32,672 nucleotides of DNA from an uncultured Fusobacterium sp. (GTDB lineage Bacteria > Fusobacteriota > Fusobacteriia > Fusobacteriales > Fusobacteriaceae), in the NCBI GenBank assembly GCA_900541465.1, contig UQJY01000015.1, positions 1 through 32,672 on the forward strand, in the 5' to 3' direction. The notes under the pieces were generated by a model. The model saw nothing but the letters and a program-made list of their open reading frames with translations. It did not search any database and was not told the DNA's origin. Every line of letters begins with the position of its first letter. The first letter of the stretch is position 1. Shown here piece by piece: positions 24,818 through 32,672 of the stretch. A program made the position numbers and the translations under genes.

Positions 24818-26518
24818 TTAATTTGATTTTGTATTTGAAATTTTATTCATCAGAAAGAAAGAAACAGCTGAAATTATTATATATCCTAATGTAAGAGATA
24901 TAAACTTTCCTCCTATATTATTTTGTATTCCAACAATTCCAAGCGGAGAAAGAAGAATGTATACATATATTGTAGTTGTAACAATAAGTGCACAAGTTGG
25001 TTTCGCATATTTCCATTGAACAAGAGATACTTCTTCCACTTCACTTTGTTTATAAGGAGTTTTCATAGGAGCTATATACCCTATCACAGCCATTATAATT
25101 ACACAAAGAATAAATAATCCTCCCAGAAGATGTAGAAAACTTATATTTACTTTATACACAAATTGGAAAATTCCATATAAGAACATAAATACAAAGATTG
25201 CAATTTTTGCAGCCACTGCAGGAATTTTTTTAGAGAAAAATCCAACAAAAACTATAACAAGAGTTGGAACATTAAAAAATCCCATAAATTTTTTCATAAA
25301 TTCAAATAAACCATTTGGAGCATCAGCAATATAAGGAGCAACAAATATTGATACAAGCCCTAAAACTGTTCCAAATATTTTTCCAGCCTGAACAAGTTTT
25401 TTGTCTTCAATATTTGGAGCAAATATTGGTTTGAAAAGATCCAAGCAGAAAAGTGTTGAAGCAGAGTTAAGAGCTGAGTTAAATGAACTTAATATAGCAC
25501 CAAATAAAACTGCTCCAAAAAATCCAACAAGTGATGTAGGAAGAACTCTGTTTACAAGAACAGGATAAGCAAAGTCTGCTTTTAAAATTTCATTTCCATA
25601 TAATTGATATGCTATTATTCCAGGAACAGCAAGAATTATCGGAGCAAATATTTTTAAAAATCCTGCATAAATTACACCTTTTTGTCCCTCTGCCAGACTT
25701 TTAGCCCCGAAAGCTCTCTGTACAATAGCCTGATTTGTACACCAGTAAAAAGTATTTATAAGAATAATTCCTGTAAACAGTGTTGAAAAAGGAACAGGAT
25801 CTCCCGCTCCGCCTATAGCGCTTAATTTTTCAGGGCTTTCAATAACAAGTTTTTCTATTCCATTAAGAATACTTCCATCTCCAAGAACTTTAAATCCTAA
25901 AAAAGGAATTAAAAGTCCTCCGATTACAAGTCCTACTCCATTAATTGTATCTGATACTGCAACAGCTTTTAATCCGCCAAAAATTGCATAAATTCCTCCA
26001 ATTATACCTATCCCCCAAATACTTATAATAAGGGCTGCATTTTCTGAGACATGGAATATTTCAGATACATTGAAAAGAGAGTTCATAGCCACTCCGCCTG
26101 AATAAAGAATTACAGGAAGCTGAATAATTCCCAAGCTGATAAGGAAAAGAACTGCCACAAGATTTCTTGTCCCTTTATCATATCTTTCTTCCAAAAATTG
26201 AGGAACAGTAGTAAAACCACTTTTTAAATATCTTGGAAGAAAATACAGACCCATAAATATTAATGTTATACCTGATGTAACTTCATAACCAATAACAGAC
26301 ATTCCACCTCTAAAAGCATTTCCGTTCATACCAACAAGCTGTTCAGTAGAAAGATTTGTAAGAAGCAGAGAACCAGCTATAACCACACCACTTAAACTTC
26401 TTCCGCCTAAAAAATATCCTTTGTTTGATTCTAAATTTTCATTTTTTGTAAAATACCAAGAAATAACAGCCACCAAAGCTGTAAAGAAAATAAATGTTAC
26501 TACTGCAAGTGTGTTCAT
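24818..26518 (-). CDS. yidK: Sodium:solute symporter (SSS family), YidK-like
   Basis: A 566-residue transporter with about fourteen hydrophobic segments spread over the whole length. The N-terminal region is typical of SLC5/SSS proteins: a first helix, then the loop NKGYFLGGRSLSGVVIAGSLLLTNLSTEQLVGMNG, where the sodium site is usually found, and FTTVPQFLEERYDKGTRNL. The family couples sodium entry to uptake of sugars or related solutes. It is the downstream partner of the sulfatase gene, 37 bases away, and the pair resembles E. coli yidJ-yidK by protein type, length and neighbourhood. The substrate is probably a sulfated sugar or other sulfate ester, since the sulfatase is cytosolic. GGAGG is upstream of the ATG. 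Confidence 0.85.
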   Translation of the reverse strand: MNTLAVVTFIFFTALVAVISWYFTKNENLESNKGYFLGGRSLSGVVIAGSLLLTNLSTEQLVGMNGNAFRGGMSVIGYEVTSGITLIFMGLYFLPRYLKSGFTTVPQFLEERYDKGTRNLVAVLFLISLGIIQLPVILYSGGVAMNSLFNVSEIFHVSENAALIISIWGIGIIGGIYAIFGGLKAVAVSDTINGVGLVIGGLLIPFLGFKVLGDGSILNGIEKLVIESPEKLSAIGGAGDPVPFSTLFTGIILINTFYWCTNQAIVQRAFGAKSLAEGQKGVIYAGFLKIFAPIILAVPGIIAYQLYGNEILKADFAYPVLVNRVLPTSLVGFFGAVLFGAILSSFNSALNSASTLFCLDLFKPIFAPNIEDKKLVQAGKIFGTVLGLVSIFVAPYIADAPNGLFEFMKKFMGFFNVPTLVIVFVGFFSKKIPAVAAKIAIFVFMFLYGIFQFVYKVNISFLHLLGGLFILCVIIMAVIGYIAPMKTPYKQSEVEEVSLVQWKYAKPTCALIVTTTIYVYILLSPLGIVGIQNNIGGKFISLTLGYIIISAVSFFLMNKISNTKSN

Positions 26519-26555
26519 ATTCCCTCCTATTATATCAAAATTATAATTTCATTTA

Positions 26556-28127
26556 TTATGCTTGTTTAATTCTAGGCATCCACATAGGTTCTTTTCCTAG
26601 TTCTGCCCAAATATATTTTAAAAGAAGCTCACTTTTAAGCTCTTTATAATTTTCATTATCCCAAAGATTATTCAATTCTTTTGGATCTTCTTTCAAATCA
26701 AAAAGTTCTCCGTATGTTTGATTGTAATATACTGTGATTTTATATCTTTCGTCTACATATGTTTTCAAATGAATAGTAGTTGGTTCATGATGATTTTCAC
26801 AGATTATATGATCTCTTAATTTTACTGAAGTATCTTTCCATGCTTCTGTTTGGTCAATTCCTGTCATATCATAAGGAATTTTTAAACCACACATACTTAA
26901 AAATGTAGGTGCTAAATCAACAAGAGACTGCATTGAAGCTGAAATTTCATTTTCAGGAACAACATGAGGATATTTTACAATGAAAGGCACTTTTATTAAA
27001 TCTTCATAGTGGAAAGGACCTTTTCTTATAAGACCATGCTGTCCTACAAAGTGTCCGTGATCTGTTGTAAATACTACAATAGTATCTTCTGCTAATCCTA
27101 ATTCTTCTAACTTATCAAGAATTTTTCCAATATATTTATCCATCATTGAAACCATTCCGTAATAAAGAGCTAAATCTTTTTTTATGTCTTCTGGTTTTTG
27201 AAGATGCGAATGCATTCCATGTATTCCAAAACCTGTTTCTTTATATTCACTGAAATCTGGATTTTCTTCTTGAGTTTTTTTGAAGTGAGGAGGATTTTTT
27301 TCATGTTCACCGGGAACTATTCCATCTAATGTTAATTTTTCAGGATCATACATAGATGCCCATGGTTCTGGAACAAAATATTCTGGGTGCGGATCAAAGA
27401 AACTTGCCCATAAGAAAAAGTTCTCTCCACTTTCCTTATATTGCTCAAGCATAGCATTACTTCTTTCTGCTATCCATGAATTATAATGATATTCTTCAGG
27501 AATATCCCATTTTCCCCAATTTCTTCTGCTGTTTAAAATATTTCCTTCCTGTTCTACTAAAATTTCAAGTCTTGGATATTCTTTTTCACTCATATTTCCC
27601 GTTGGTTCAAGATAAAAATCTTTCCAATTTTTACATCCTTTTTCTTCAAGCCAAATTGCATAATGCTGTCCTATATGAGCTTCATTCGTATGATTTCTTG
27701 CAAGTTCCACATGGTCAAATCCATAAAATCTATCTTTATAATTTCTCCAAAAATCTAAATCCTGTAAACAAGGATAGGCTTCTAAAGATGGAAATTCTTC
27801 TGTTGATGCAAGAGGCTGAAAATGTGCTTTTCCTATAAGAGCACTTTTATATCCTCCCTCTCTCAAGACATTTCCTATTGTATTTTCAGTTTCAGGAAGT
27901 TTCACTCCTAAAGTCCATGCTCCGTGCTGACTTGGATATTTTCCTGTTATTATAGATGCTCTTGTTGGAGTACAAGTTGGATTAGGACAATATGCTCTTG
28001 TAAATGTTGTTCCTTCTTTAACTAGTCTATCTAAATTTGGAGTTTTTATTTCTTTATTAAAAGCTCCTATTGTGTTAAAATGCTGCTGATCACTTGTAAT
28101 TAATAAAATATTGGGTCTTTTTTTCAT
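26556..28127 (-). CDS. yidJ: Cytosolic Cys-type sulfatase, YidJ-like
   Basis: Predicted to hydrolyse a sulfate ester. A longer frame begins at 28190, but the ATG at 28127 has GGAGG at ideal spacing and starts the conserved sulfatase fold directly (KKRPNILLITSDQQ), giving 523 residues. The modified residue is C52 in CTPTRASIITG, so a formylglycine-making enzyme (anSME or FGE), not encoded in this window, is needed. Metal ligands include D13 and a DHG near 354 (FTTDHGHFVGQHG). No signal peptide is present, so it should act in the cytosol on an imported substrate. It forms an operon with the symporter and is probably controlled by the convergent ROK regulator. A phosphatase or choline sulfatase is possible, but the latter's usual motif differs. 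Confidence 0.88.
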   Translation of the reverse strand: MKKRPNILLITSDQQHFNTIGAFNKEIKTPNLDRLVKEGTTFTRAYCPNPTCTPTRASIITGKYPSQHGAWTLGVKLPETENTIGNVLREGGYKSALIGKAHFQPLASTEEFPSLEAYPCLQDLDFWRNYKDRFYGFDHVELARNHTNEAHIGQHYAIWLEEKGCKNWKDFYLEPTGNMSEKEYPRLEILVEQEGNILNSRRNWGKWDIPEEYHYNSWIAERSNAMLEQYKESGENFFLWASFFDPHPEYFVPEPWASMYDPEKLTLDGIVPGEHEKNPPHFKKTQEENPDFSEYKETGFGIHGMHSHLQKPEDIKKDLALYYGMVSMMDKYIGKILDKLEELGLAEDTIVVFTTDHGHFVGQHGLIRKGPFHYEDLIKVPFIVKYPHVVPENEISASMQSLVDLAPTFLSMCGLKIPYDMTGIDQTEAWKDTSVKLRDHIICENHHEPTTIHLKTYVDERYKITVYYNQTYGELFDLKEDPKELNNLWDNENYKELKSELLLKYIWAELGKEPMWMPRIKQA

Positions 28128-28178
28128 AAATTCCTCCCTGATAATTATTTTTAGTTTCGAATTAAATATCACGATATA

Positions 28179-28207
28179 TTTATATAACATTTATTTTGTT
28201 TTGTCAA
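28179..28207 (-). promoter_or_regulatory. Promoter of the sulfatase-symporter operon
   Basis: On the minus strand TTGACA (28207-28202), a 17-base spacer and TATAAA (28184-28179) form a near-consensus promoter about 52 bases before the ATG. A GAAACTAAAAA motif lies in the leader and another ACTAAAA motif just upstream of the -35. Confidence 0.78.
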
Positions 28208-28355
28208 TAAAATATAAAAAATATTTTATTTTAGTTTTTATTTTTTTGTTTCAGAACATTTATATATCATAACTTTACTTGAAATTACAAAACTACAGCA
28301 AAGTTATTTTCCGCATATAAAAACTAAAAAAATAATAAAAATTATATTTTAAAAC

Positions 28356-28377
28356 TAACTAAAATTAATTTTAGTTA
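28356..28377. promoter_or_regulatory. 22-bp perfect palindrome, possible regulator site
   Basis: Two perfect half sites, TAACTAAAATT and its reverse complement, meet without a spacer. The ACTAAAA core also occurs at about 28150-28160, 28227-28237 and 28320-28330. The palindrome lies about 150 bases upstream of the sulfatase -35. It is purely AT-rich with a weak stem, so it fits a protein site better than a terminator. The convergent ROK regulator is a candidate binder. Confidence 0.5.
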
Positions 28378-28386
28378 AAAAATAAA

Positions 28387-28421
28387 AAAGACCAATGTAT
28401 TTTTATTATACAATGATCTTT
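28387..28421 (-). terminator. Terminator of the small membrane-protein gene
   Basis: A 14-bp stem with one G-U pair and one mismatch (minus strand AAAGATCATTGTAT) and a seven-base loop is followed by a T-rich tail, about 60 bases past the stop codon at 28482. Confidence 0.7.
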
Positions 28422-28435
28422 ATAAATTTTATTTC

Positions 28436-28459
28436 TCAAAAAATATTATCCCTGCATTT
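28436..28459 (-). repeat. Duplicated fragment of the pgeF 3' end
   Basis: These 24 bases are identical to 29042-29065, the last codons of pgeF (minus strand, encoding AGIIFFE). Similarity continues for about ten more bases into the gene if one 8-base unit (AAATGCAG, tandemly repeated in pgeF) is removed. The two copies are in the same orientation, 606 bases apart, and enclose the small membrane-protein gene. Confidence 0.85.
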
Positions 28460-28481
28460 GTTTTTATAACTTTTTTCTGTA

Positions 28482-28904
28482 TTATTTTTTATCATTTTCT
28501 TTTTTTAACTCTTCATTAGTATAAGACATTATTTTAAATTTTTGATATAAATAAGAATCAAGAATTGGAAAAACTATCCCAATAAACATGAGAATAAAAA
28601 TCATAAATAAAAGATTTCCCCATGCTTCACCCAATAAAAATCTCATTGCAAGAGCCGTTATGAACGATAAAATAAAAATAATTCCTATTAAACTTCCAAT
28701 ATACATAAAAAGATATTTGAGTTTATAATTTTTATCTCTGTACCAATATACCAGATAAATTATTATACTGAAAAATCTTAAAGGCTGATAAATTTCTGTA
28801 TTAGATATAAATGTTATAAACACTCCCAAAATACCGACTATAAGACCGATTCCCAAAATAAATTTATCAAAACGGGGTGTTGTCTTTTTCAGCTCTTTTT
28901 CCAT
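28482..28904 (-). CDS. Small membrane protein of unknown function
   Basis: I do not recognise the family. The 140-residue protein has four hydrophobic segments: about 15-35 (FILGIGLIVGILGVFITFI), 42-55 (LRFFSIIIYLVYWY), 64-85 (YLFMYIGSLIGIIFILSFITA) and 95-117 (LLFMIFILMFIGIVFPIL). A charged N terminus (MEKELKKTTPRF) and charged C tail (NEELKKENDKK) suggest both ends are cytosolic. GGAGGG precedes the ATG, with its own promoter and terminator. It sits between two direct copies of the pgeF 3' end, so it may have been inserted there as a unit. Confidence 0.72.
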   Translation of the reverse strand: MEKELKKTTPRFDKFILGIGLIVGILGVFITFISNTEIYQPLRFFSIIIYLVYWYRDKNYKLKYLFMYIGSLIGIIFILSFITALAMRFLLGEAWGNLLFMIFILMFIGIVFPILDSYLYQKFKIMSYTNEELKKENDKK

Positions 28905-28966
28905 AGCTTTCCCTCCAATTACAGCAATTTTTTTAATTATTTTTGTAATATCTCTAATTTATTTTA

Positions 28967-28995
28967 AATATACTTTATTTTTTTCCAAATTTCAA
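28967..28995 (-). promoter_or_regulatory. Promoter of the small membrane-protein gene
   Basis: On the minus strand TTGAAA (28995-28990), a 17-base spacer and TATATT (28972-28967) lie about 60 bases before the ATG and inside the segment bounded by the direct repeats. Confidence 0.6.
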
Positions 28996-29037
28996 GTTTT
29001 TTGATAAAAACACACAACTTTTAGAAAACGAAAATCT

Positions 29038-29781
29038 TTATTCAAAAAATATTATCCCTGCATTTCTGCATTTGCTTTTATCACGTCTGAATGAATGAAA
29101 TCTCTCGTTTTTAAAAGTACATTCATTAGAAACAACTATATTTTCTGGTAAGATTCCGTTTCTTATAAGATTTAATCTGTTAAATTCCGTATTATCAAAA
29201 TGCCATTTATTATCACTTTCAAAAAACTTAAAAGATTTTTCTACAATATCTTTTGGAAATTTTTCTTTAAAGTTAAGATAAAATTCCTCTCCAACTTCAT
29301 ATTTTTCACAGGAAATTCCAATTCCCAAGCCGATAAAAATATTTTTTCTCTCTGAGCCGTATTTTTTTTCCATAAGTTCAAGAGTTTTTATGCCGATTTC
29401 CTGAAAGCTCCCTTTCCACCCAGAATGTGAAACCCCTATGACAGAATTTTTTTTATCATAGAAAAATATCGGCAGACAGTCTGCATACTGTGTCATAAGA
29501 ACAACATCTTTTCTTTTTGTGATAAAGCCGTCAACCTCTTCATAAAAATATTTCTTGGTATCCTCTTCTATATCAATAACCTCTGCTGTGTGGGTCTGTC
29601 TTGCATAGATAACTTGTACATTTTCTTTTCCAAAGCACTTAAAAATATTTTCACTTCCATTTTCACTATCTTTAAAAAGAATATCAATATCCCCTATTTT
29701 TTTAGTAGTGTACACTGCCTTAACACCAAATTTTTTTAAATCATCTATTTCAAAATATGTGTCTCTGTCTTTAAACATCAT
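29038..29781 (-). CDS. pgeF: Multicopper-oxidase-fold purine nucleoside phosphorylase (YlmD/YfiH family)
   Basis: The family is called laccase domain, polyphenol oxidase or PgeF; members act as purine nucleoside phosphorylases/adenosine deaminases and have been implicated in peptidoglycan editing. The 247-residue protein keeps the zinc ligands H64 (RQTHTAEV), C102 (YADCLPIF) and H119 (GVSHSGWKGSF), and ends with RRDKSKCRNAGIIFF. Two ATGs stand side by side (29781 and 29778); the second has slightly better spacing from AGGAG. It overlaps the end of the helicase gene by 11 bases, so it is co-translated with it. The 3' end contains a tandem 8-base repeat (29058-29073) and is partly duplicated downstream. 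Confidence 0.9.
   Translation of the reverse strand: MMFKDRDTYFEIDDLKKFGVKAVYTTKKIGDIDILFKDSENGSENIFKCFGKENVQVIYARQTHTAEVIDIEEDTKKYFYEEVDGFITKRKDVVLMTQYADCLPIFFYDKKNSVIGVSHSGWKGSFQEIGIKTLELMEKKYGSERKNIFIGLGIGISCEKYEVGEEFYLNFKEKFPKDIVEKSFKFFESDNKWHFDNTEFNRLNLIRNGILPENIVVSNECTFKNERFHSFRRDKSKCRNAGIIFFE
29042..29065 (-). repeat. pgeF 3' end, source copy of the 24-bp direct repeat
   Basis: Identical to 28436-28459 in the same orientation; this copy is part of the intact pgeF reading frame and carries an extra 8-base unit beyond the repeat. Confidence 0.85.
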
Positions 29782-32590
29782 TCATCTCCTCTATGCAGTA
29801 ATTTTTTAAGTAACATGAATTACATTTTCTGCTTTTTTCATTAAATCTGCACTGAAAATCTTTATTTATAATTTTTTCTGCTGTCTCGTCAAAATCTTTA
29901 ACAGCCTGAGAAAGTCTCTCTTTTGTAAAACAAACCTCTGTAATCCTGTTTTCTTTATTTTCTCCAAGATAATAAAGTTTTCCCTTTCTAACTTCTTTTC
30001 CGTATTTTTCCTTTAAAAGATAAGCATAAATTTCAAGCTGGTTTATATATCCCTCTTCCTCTGCTCCTTTTTTTCCTGTCTTAAAATCCACTATTTCAAG
30101 CACACCGTCTTTTTCTAAAATAAGGTCAATTATCCCCTCTAAAATATATTTTTCTTTTATAAACGAAAGTTTTACTTCAACATCTTTTATATTTTCCGTT
30201 ATCTCAGGATAATTTTTTACATATTCCTCTATGCTTTTTTCTCCAGAAATTAAAACTTCTTTATCTATATTCATTTTATATTTTTTATAGATATTTTTAT
30301 AATTTTCAATAAATATTTCTTTTATAATATTTTTTGAAATATTTTCTTTTCTAAAAATTTTCTTGTTAATATCTTCCAAAGTTTCATGAACAAGAGTTCC
30401 GAAAATCATTCCTTTTTTCATTGGAAGAACAAACTCATATTTTTTCTGAAGTTTATAAAGTTTCGGGCAGATATTATAAATTCTTATATGGGAAGTAAAT
30501 GCAAAAATATCTTTTATATTTATTGCTTTCACTTTTTCAAAATGAAGTTTATGGAGTTCAAAATCTCTGCTCCTTATATCTTTTAAATCTTCATACACCC
30601 TTTTAAAAGGAAGACTCGGCACAGGCTTTGAACTGTTTTCTATACAGGTAAGAGCTAAAAGATTTTTTGCTCTGGAAAAAGCTGTGTAATACATTCTCCA
30701 GAAATCAAATTCTTTTATTCTATATTCAGGCTCAAAAGATTTTGTAAGAGAAAGTTCAAGTTTCATTTGAATTTCATTTTTTTCAACTGTCGGATATTCT
30801 TCAAGAGTGCCGACTATCACACATGGAAATTCCAGACCTTTTCCCTGATGGATTGTAAGAAATGAAACAGCCCCCTCTGGAGCATATTCCCTCATGCTTT
30901 CATATTCTCCTATTCCGTCATCAATTAAAAATTTAAGATGTGTATTAAAAAAATAATTTACAATTTTATCTGTATTTTCTTTTGTAAAATGTTCTAAACC
31001 GCAGAGAATATCAAATTTATTTAAAATTTTTGAAAATATCCCCAGATTATATGTACTTCTATTTTTTAAAATATGATCTTCAGAAAAATTAAGATATTTT
31101 TTTATGCTCTTTGTTCCTGTTCCTAGAATGCTATAAAAAATTCCTAAAAAGTTTGGAGATTTGATTTCTATCTCATCATCATTAAATCTCTCTCTTATAT
31201 TTTTCATATAATTTATTAAAACTTCATCATCTCTTATAACATCTCTTGCTGTCTTGTAGCAGATTTCATAATATGTTTCTATCCCATAGCCGTTTTTAAA
31301 AATAATATTTGAAGCATTTGGAAATATCATTGTAAAAATCCCTATTATAAATTTAATTTCTTCTCTTTCAAAAAACATATTTGAACGGGGAGAATAAACT
31401 GGAATCCCCCTTGCTTCCAGCGACTCCATAAGTTTTATCACTTTTGGATTTCTTACAGAACGAAAAAGAAAAGCTACTTGGTTGTAATCTTCTATCTTTC
31501 CGGAAGTTTTTAAAAAATTAATAAATTTATAAAGTTTTTCCTCCCATTTATATTCTGAATTTTCAGAAATTCTTACAACACCCAAGGTATTATTTATTCT
31601 CTCTTTCCCGGAAACAATTTTTTTATCGTATCTCCAGCCGTCCCAGTTAAGCTGGCTGTTCCAAGTGTTGCAGAAATTTACTATATCTTCATTTGAACGG
31701 TAGTTTATATCCAGCTCAATTTTTTCACATTCTCCCTCAGAAAAATTATTTTGAAAATGTAAAATATTTTTTACTGTTGCCCCACGAAATCTGTATATCC
31801 CTTGGTCGTCGTCTCCTACAACACAGATATTTTTTCTTTCTCCCCCAATAAGAAGAAAAAGTTTTTCCTGAACTGTGTTTGTGTCCTGATATTCATCTAT
31901 CATAATATATTTTATTTTTTCTTGAAGTTTTTTTAAAATTTCACTGTTTTCTAAAACCATTCTCAGACACTCAAGCTGAATATTTGAAAAATCTATGCTG
32001 TTTTCCAAAAATAAAAGCTCTCTGTATTTATTATGGACTTCATTTAAAAATATAATTCTTTCATCAAAGCTGTTTTCAATATTCTTATTATCAAGTTTTT
32101 CTTCATTTATTTTATCTATCCATTTTCTTAAAATACCGGCTTTTCTCCAATGGCCCACTGCATTCATGCCGTTAAAAAATTTTTCAAACCCTTCGATATT
32201 TTCAAAGTTTTTCATATTTTTATAAATAAAAAACTTCTGGTCCATATCATCAAGAACTTTGTAATTTTTTTTAAGAAATGATTTTTCTATATTTTCATCT
32301 ATTATTCTTAAGCAGATTGAATGAATTGTCCCTACATACATTTCACTGAAATTTATATTTTTTTCTATATTTTCAGATACACGGGTGATAAGCTCCCTTG
32401 ATGCCTTTTCTGTAAATGTAGCAAGAAGAATATTTTTCGGCTCTGCCCCCACATCATTTAAAAGGTGTAGAACTCTCTCCACAAGAGTTTTTGTCTTTCC
32501 AGAACCGGGACCTGCAATTATAAGAAGAGGACCGTTTATATGAAGCACTGCTTTTTTCTGTTTTTCATTTAAATTTTCAAAATTTTTCAT
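29771..32590 (-). CDS. UvrD/AddA-type helicase fused to an iron-sulfur PD-(D/E)XK nuclease
   Basis: A 939-residue helicase-nuclease. Superfamily 1A motifs: Q motif NLNEKQKKAV, Walker A AGPGSGKT (26-33), TFTEKA, Walker B MIDEYQDTN near 230, GDDDQGIYRFRGA, INYRSN, TIHQGKGLEFPCVIVG, and MYYTAFSRAKN. A RecB/Cas4-like nuclease follows from about 700: YNICPKLYKL (cysteine near 709), FGTLVHETLE, EGIIDLILE with the catalytic DFKTGK near 834. Three cysteines close to the C terminus (C923, C926, C932) complete a likely 4Fe-4S cluster as in AddB and Cas4. It probably acts in double-strand-break processing or recombination repair. AAGGGGG precedes the ATG. pgeF overlaps its 3' end. The family is secure; whether it works alone or with a partner is unknown. 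Confidence 0.9.
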   Translation of the reverse strand: MKNFENLNEKQKKAVLHINGPLLIIAGPGSGKTKTLVERVLHLLNDVGAEPKNILLATFTEKASRELITRVSENIEKNINFSEMYVGTIHSICLRIIDENIEKSFLKKNYKVLDDMDQKFFIYKNMKNFENIEGFEKFFNGMNAVGHWRKAGILRKWIDKINEEKLDNKNIENSFDERIIFLNEVHNKYRELLFLENSIDFSNIQLECLRMVLENSEILKKLQEKIKYIMIDEYQDTNTVQEKLFLLIGGERKNICVVGDDDQGIYRFRGATVKNILHFQNNFSEGECEKIELDINYRSNEDIVNFCNTWNSQLNWDGWRYDKKIVSGKERINNTLGVVRISENSEYKWEEKLYKFINFLKTSGKIEDYNQVAFLFRSVRNPKVIKLMESLEARGIPVYSPRSNMFFEREEIKFIIGIFTMIFPNASNIIFKNGYGIETYYEICYKTARDVIRDDEVLINYMKNIRERFNDDEIEIKSPNFLGIFYSILGTGTKSIKKYLNFSEDHILKNRSTYNLGIFSKILNKFDILCGLEHFTKENTDKIVNYFFNTHLKFLIDDGIGEYESMREYAPEGAVSFLTIHQGKGLEFPCVIVGTLEEYPTVEKNEIQMKLELSLTKSFEPEYRIKEFDFWRMYYTAFSRAKNLLALTCIENSSKPVPSLPFKRVYEDLKDIRSRDFELHKLHFEKVKAINIKDIFAFTSHIRIYNICPKLYKLQKKYEFVLPMKKGMIFGTLVHETLEDINKKIFRKENISKNIIKEIFIENYKNIYKKYKMNIDKEVLISGEKSIEEYVKNYPEITENIKDVEVKLSFIKEKYILEGIIDLILEKDGVLEIVDFKTGKKGAEEEGYINQLEIYAYLLKEKYGKEVRKGKLYYLGENKENRITEVCFTKERLSQAVKDFDETAEKIINKDFQCRFNEKSRKCNSCYLKNYCIEEMNDV

Positions 32591-32631
32591 TTCTGTTCCC
32601 CCTTTATAATTTTAACTATATTATATAATAG

Positions 32632-32657
32632 AAAAATAAAATTTTATACCGTGAAAA
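32632..32657 (-). repeat. Right copy of the 26-bp inverted repeat
   Basis: Exact reverse complement of 28-53. It lies 42 bases upstream of the helicase start, overlapping the presumed promoter region. TATAAT-like sequence (32616-32627) follows on the minus strand, but no matching -35 was found. Confidence 0.7.
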
Positions 32658-32672
32658 AGATTTTCTATTTAT

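Larger units (their letters stand above)
28128..28481. other. 354-bp AT-rich interval upstream of the sulfatase
   Basis: No gene is seen. It holds the leader and promoter of the sulfatase operon (minus strand), several ACTAAAA motifs in both orientations, a 22-bp perfect palindrome, the hairpin terminator of the upstream membrane-protein gene, and a copy of the pgeF 3' end. Confidence 0.75.

Noticed and set aside
28356..28377. 22-bp palindrome as an intrinsic terminator
   Set aside because: Its stem is almost entirely A-T with no loop or T-run; a better hairpin with a T-rich tail follows the same gene at 28387-28421.

Overview
The window is about 32.7 kb of very AT-rich DNA (G+C looks close to 30%) with tightly packed, mostly single-copy chromosomal genes and strong GGAGG-type ribosome binding sites. 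The combination of Firmicute-like housekeeping genes (class III fructose-1,6-bisphosphatase, RNase Y, long-form HPF, RsbW/RsbV-type proteins, HPr with a regulatory serine) with signs of an outer membrane (a LolD-like ATPase with a LolC/E-type permease, several lipoproteins) points to Fusobacteriota, most likely Fusobacterium or a close relative. This is inferred from gene content; the species cannot be fixed from the sequence alone.

Layout. Minus strand, 69-13797: fbp; a six-gene run obgE-miaA-lipoprotein-rsbW-like-rsbV-like-rny ending in a strong hairpin at 2201-2226; hpf with its own terminator; a lolD/permease pair behind a good promoter and an array of three palindromes; and an M16 zinc protease followed by a beta-carbonic anhydrase. 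Plus strand, 13949-22312: a DUF4015-type glycoside-hydrolase-like lipoprotein, truB-typA, ptsH, ptsI and an isolated cobQ. 22408-23471 is a compact divergent switch: a 71-residue unknown protein on the minus strand opposite an XRE-S24 (LexA/CI-like) self-cleaving repressor, with matching palindromes over both promoters. 23584-28127 is a catabolic-looking module: a ROK regulator convergent with a sulfatase/sodium-symporter pair resembling E. coli YidJ/YidK. 28482-32590 (minus) holds a small membrane protein flanked by duplicated pgeF 3'-end sequence, then pgeF and a UvrD-type helicase fused to a Cas4/AddB-like iron-sulfur nuclease.

How the parts work together. Most of the window is core metabolism and information processing (gluconeogenesis, RNA decay and modification, ribosome assembly and hibernation, the PTS phosphorelay, envelope lipoprotein export). 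No phage structural genes, transposases, rRNA, tRNA or CRISPR array were seen. The most unusual signals are: the triple TGACAANTTGTCA array upstream of the lol genes; the CobQ homologue lacking its glutaminase cysteine; the S24 repressor switch with an operator exactly filling its own promoter spacer; the duplicated pgeF 3' end bracketing a membrane-protein gene; the 22-bp palindrome and repeated ACTAAAA motifs upstream of the sulfatase; and a 26-bp perfect inverted repeat at the two ends of the window.

Limits. All functional calls rest on recognising motifs by eye. Promoters, operators and terminators are predictions from sequence pattern only.
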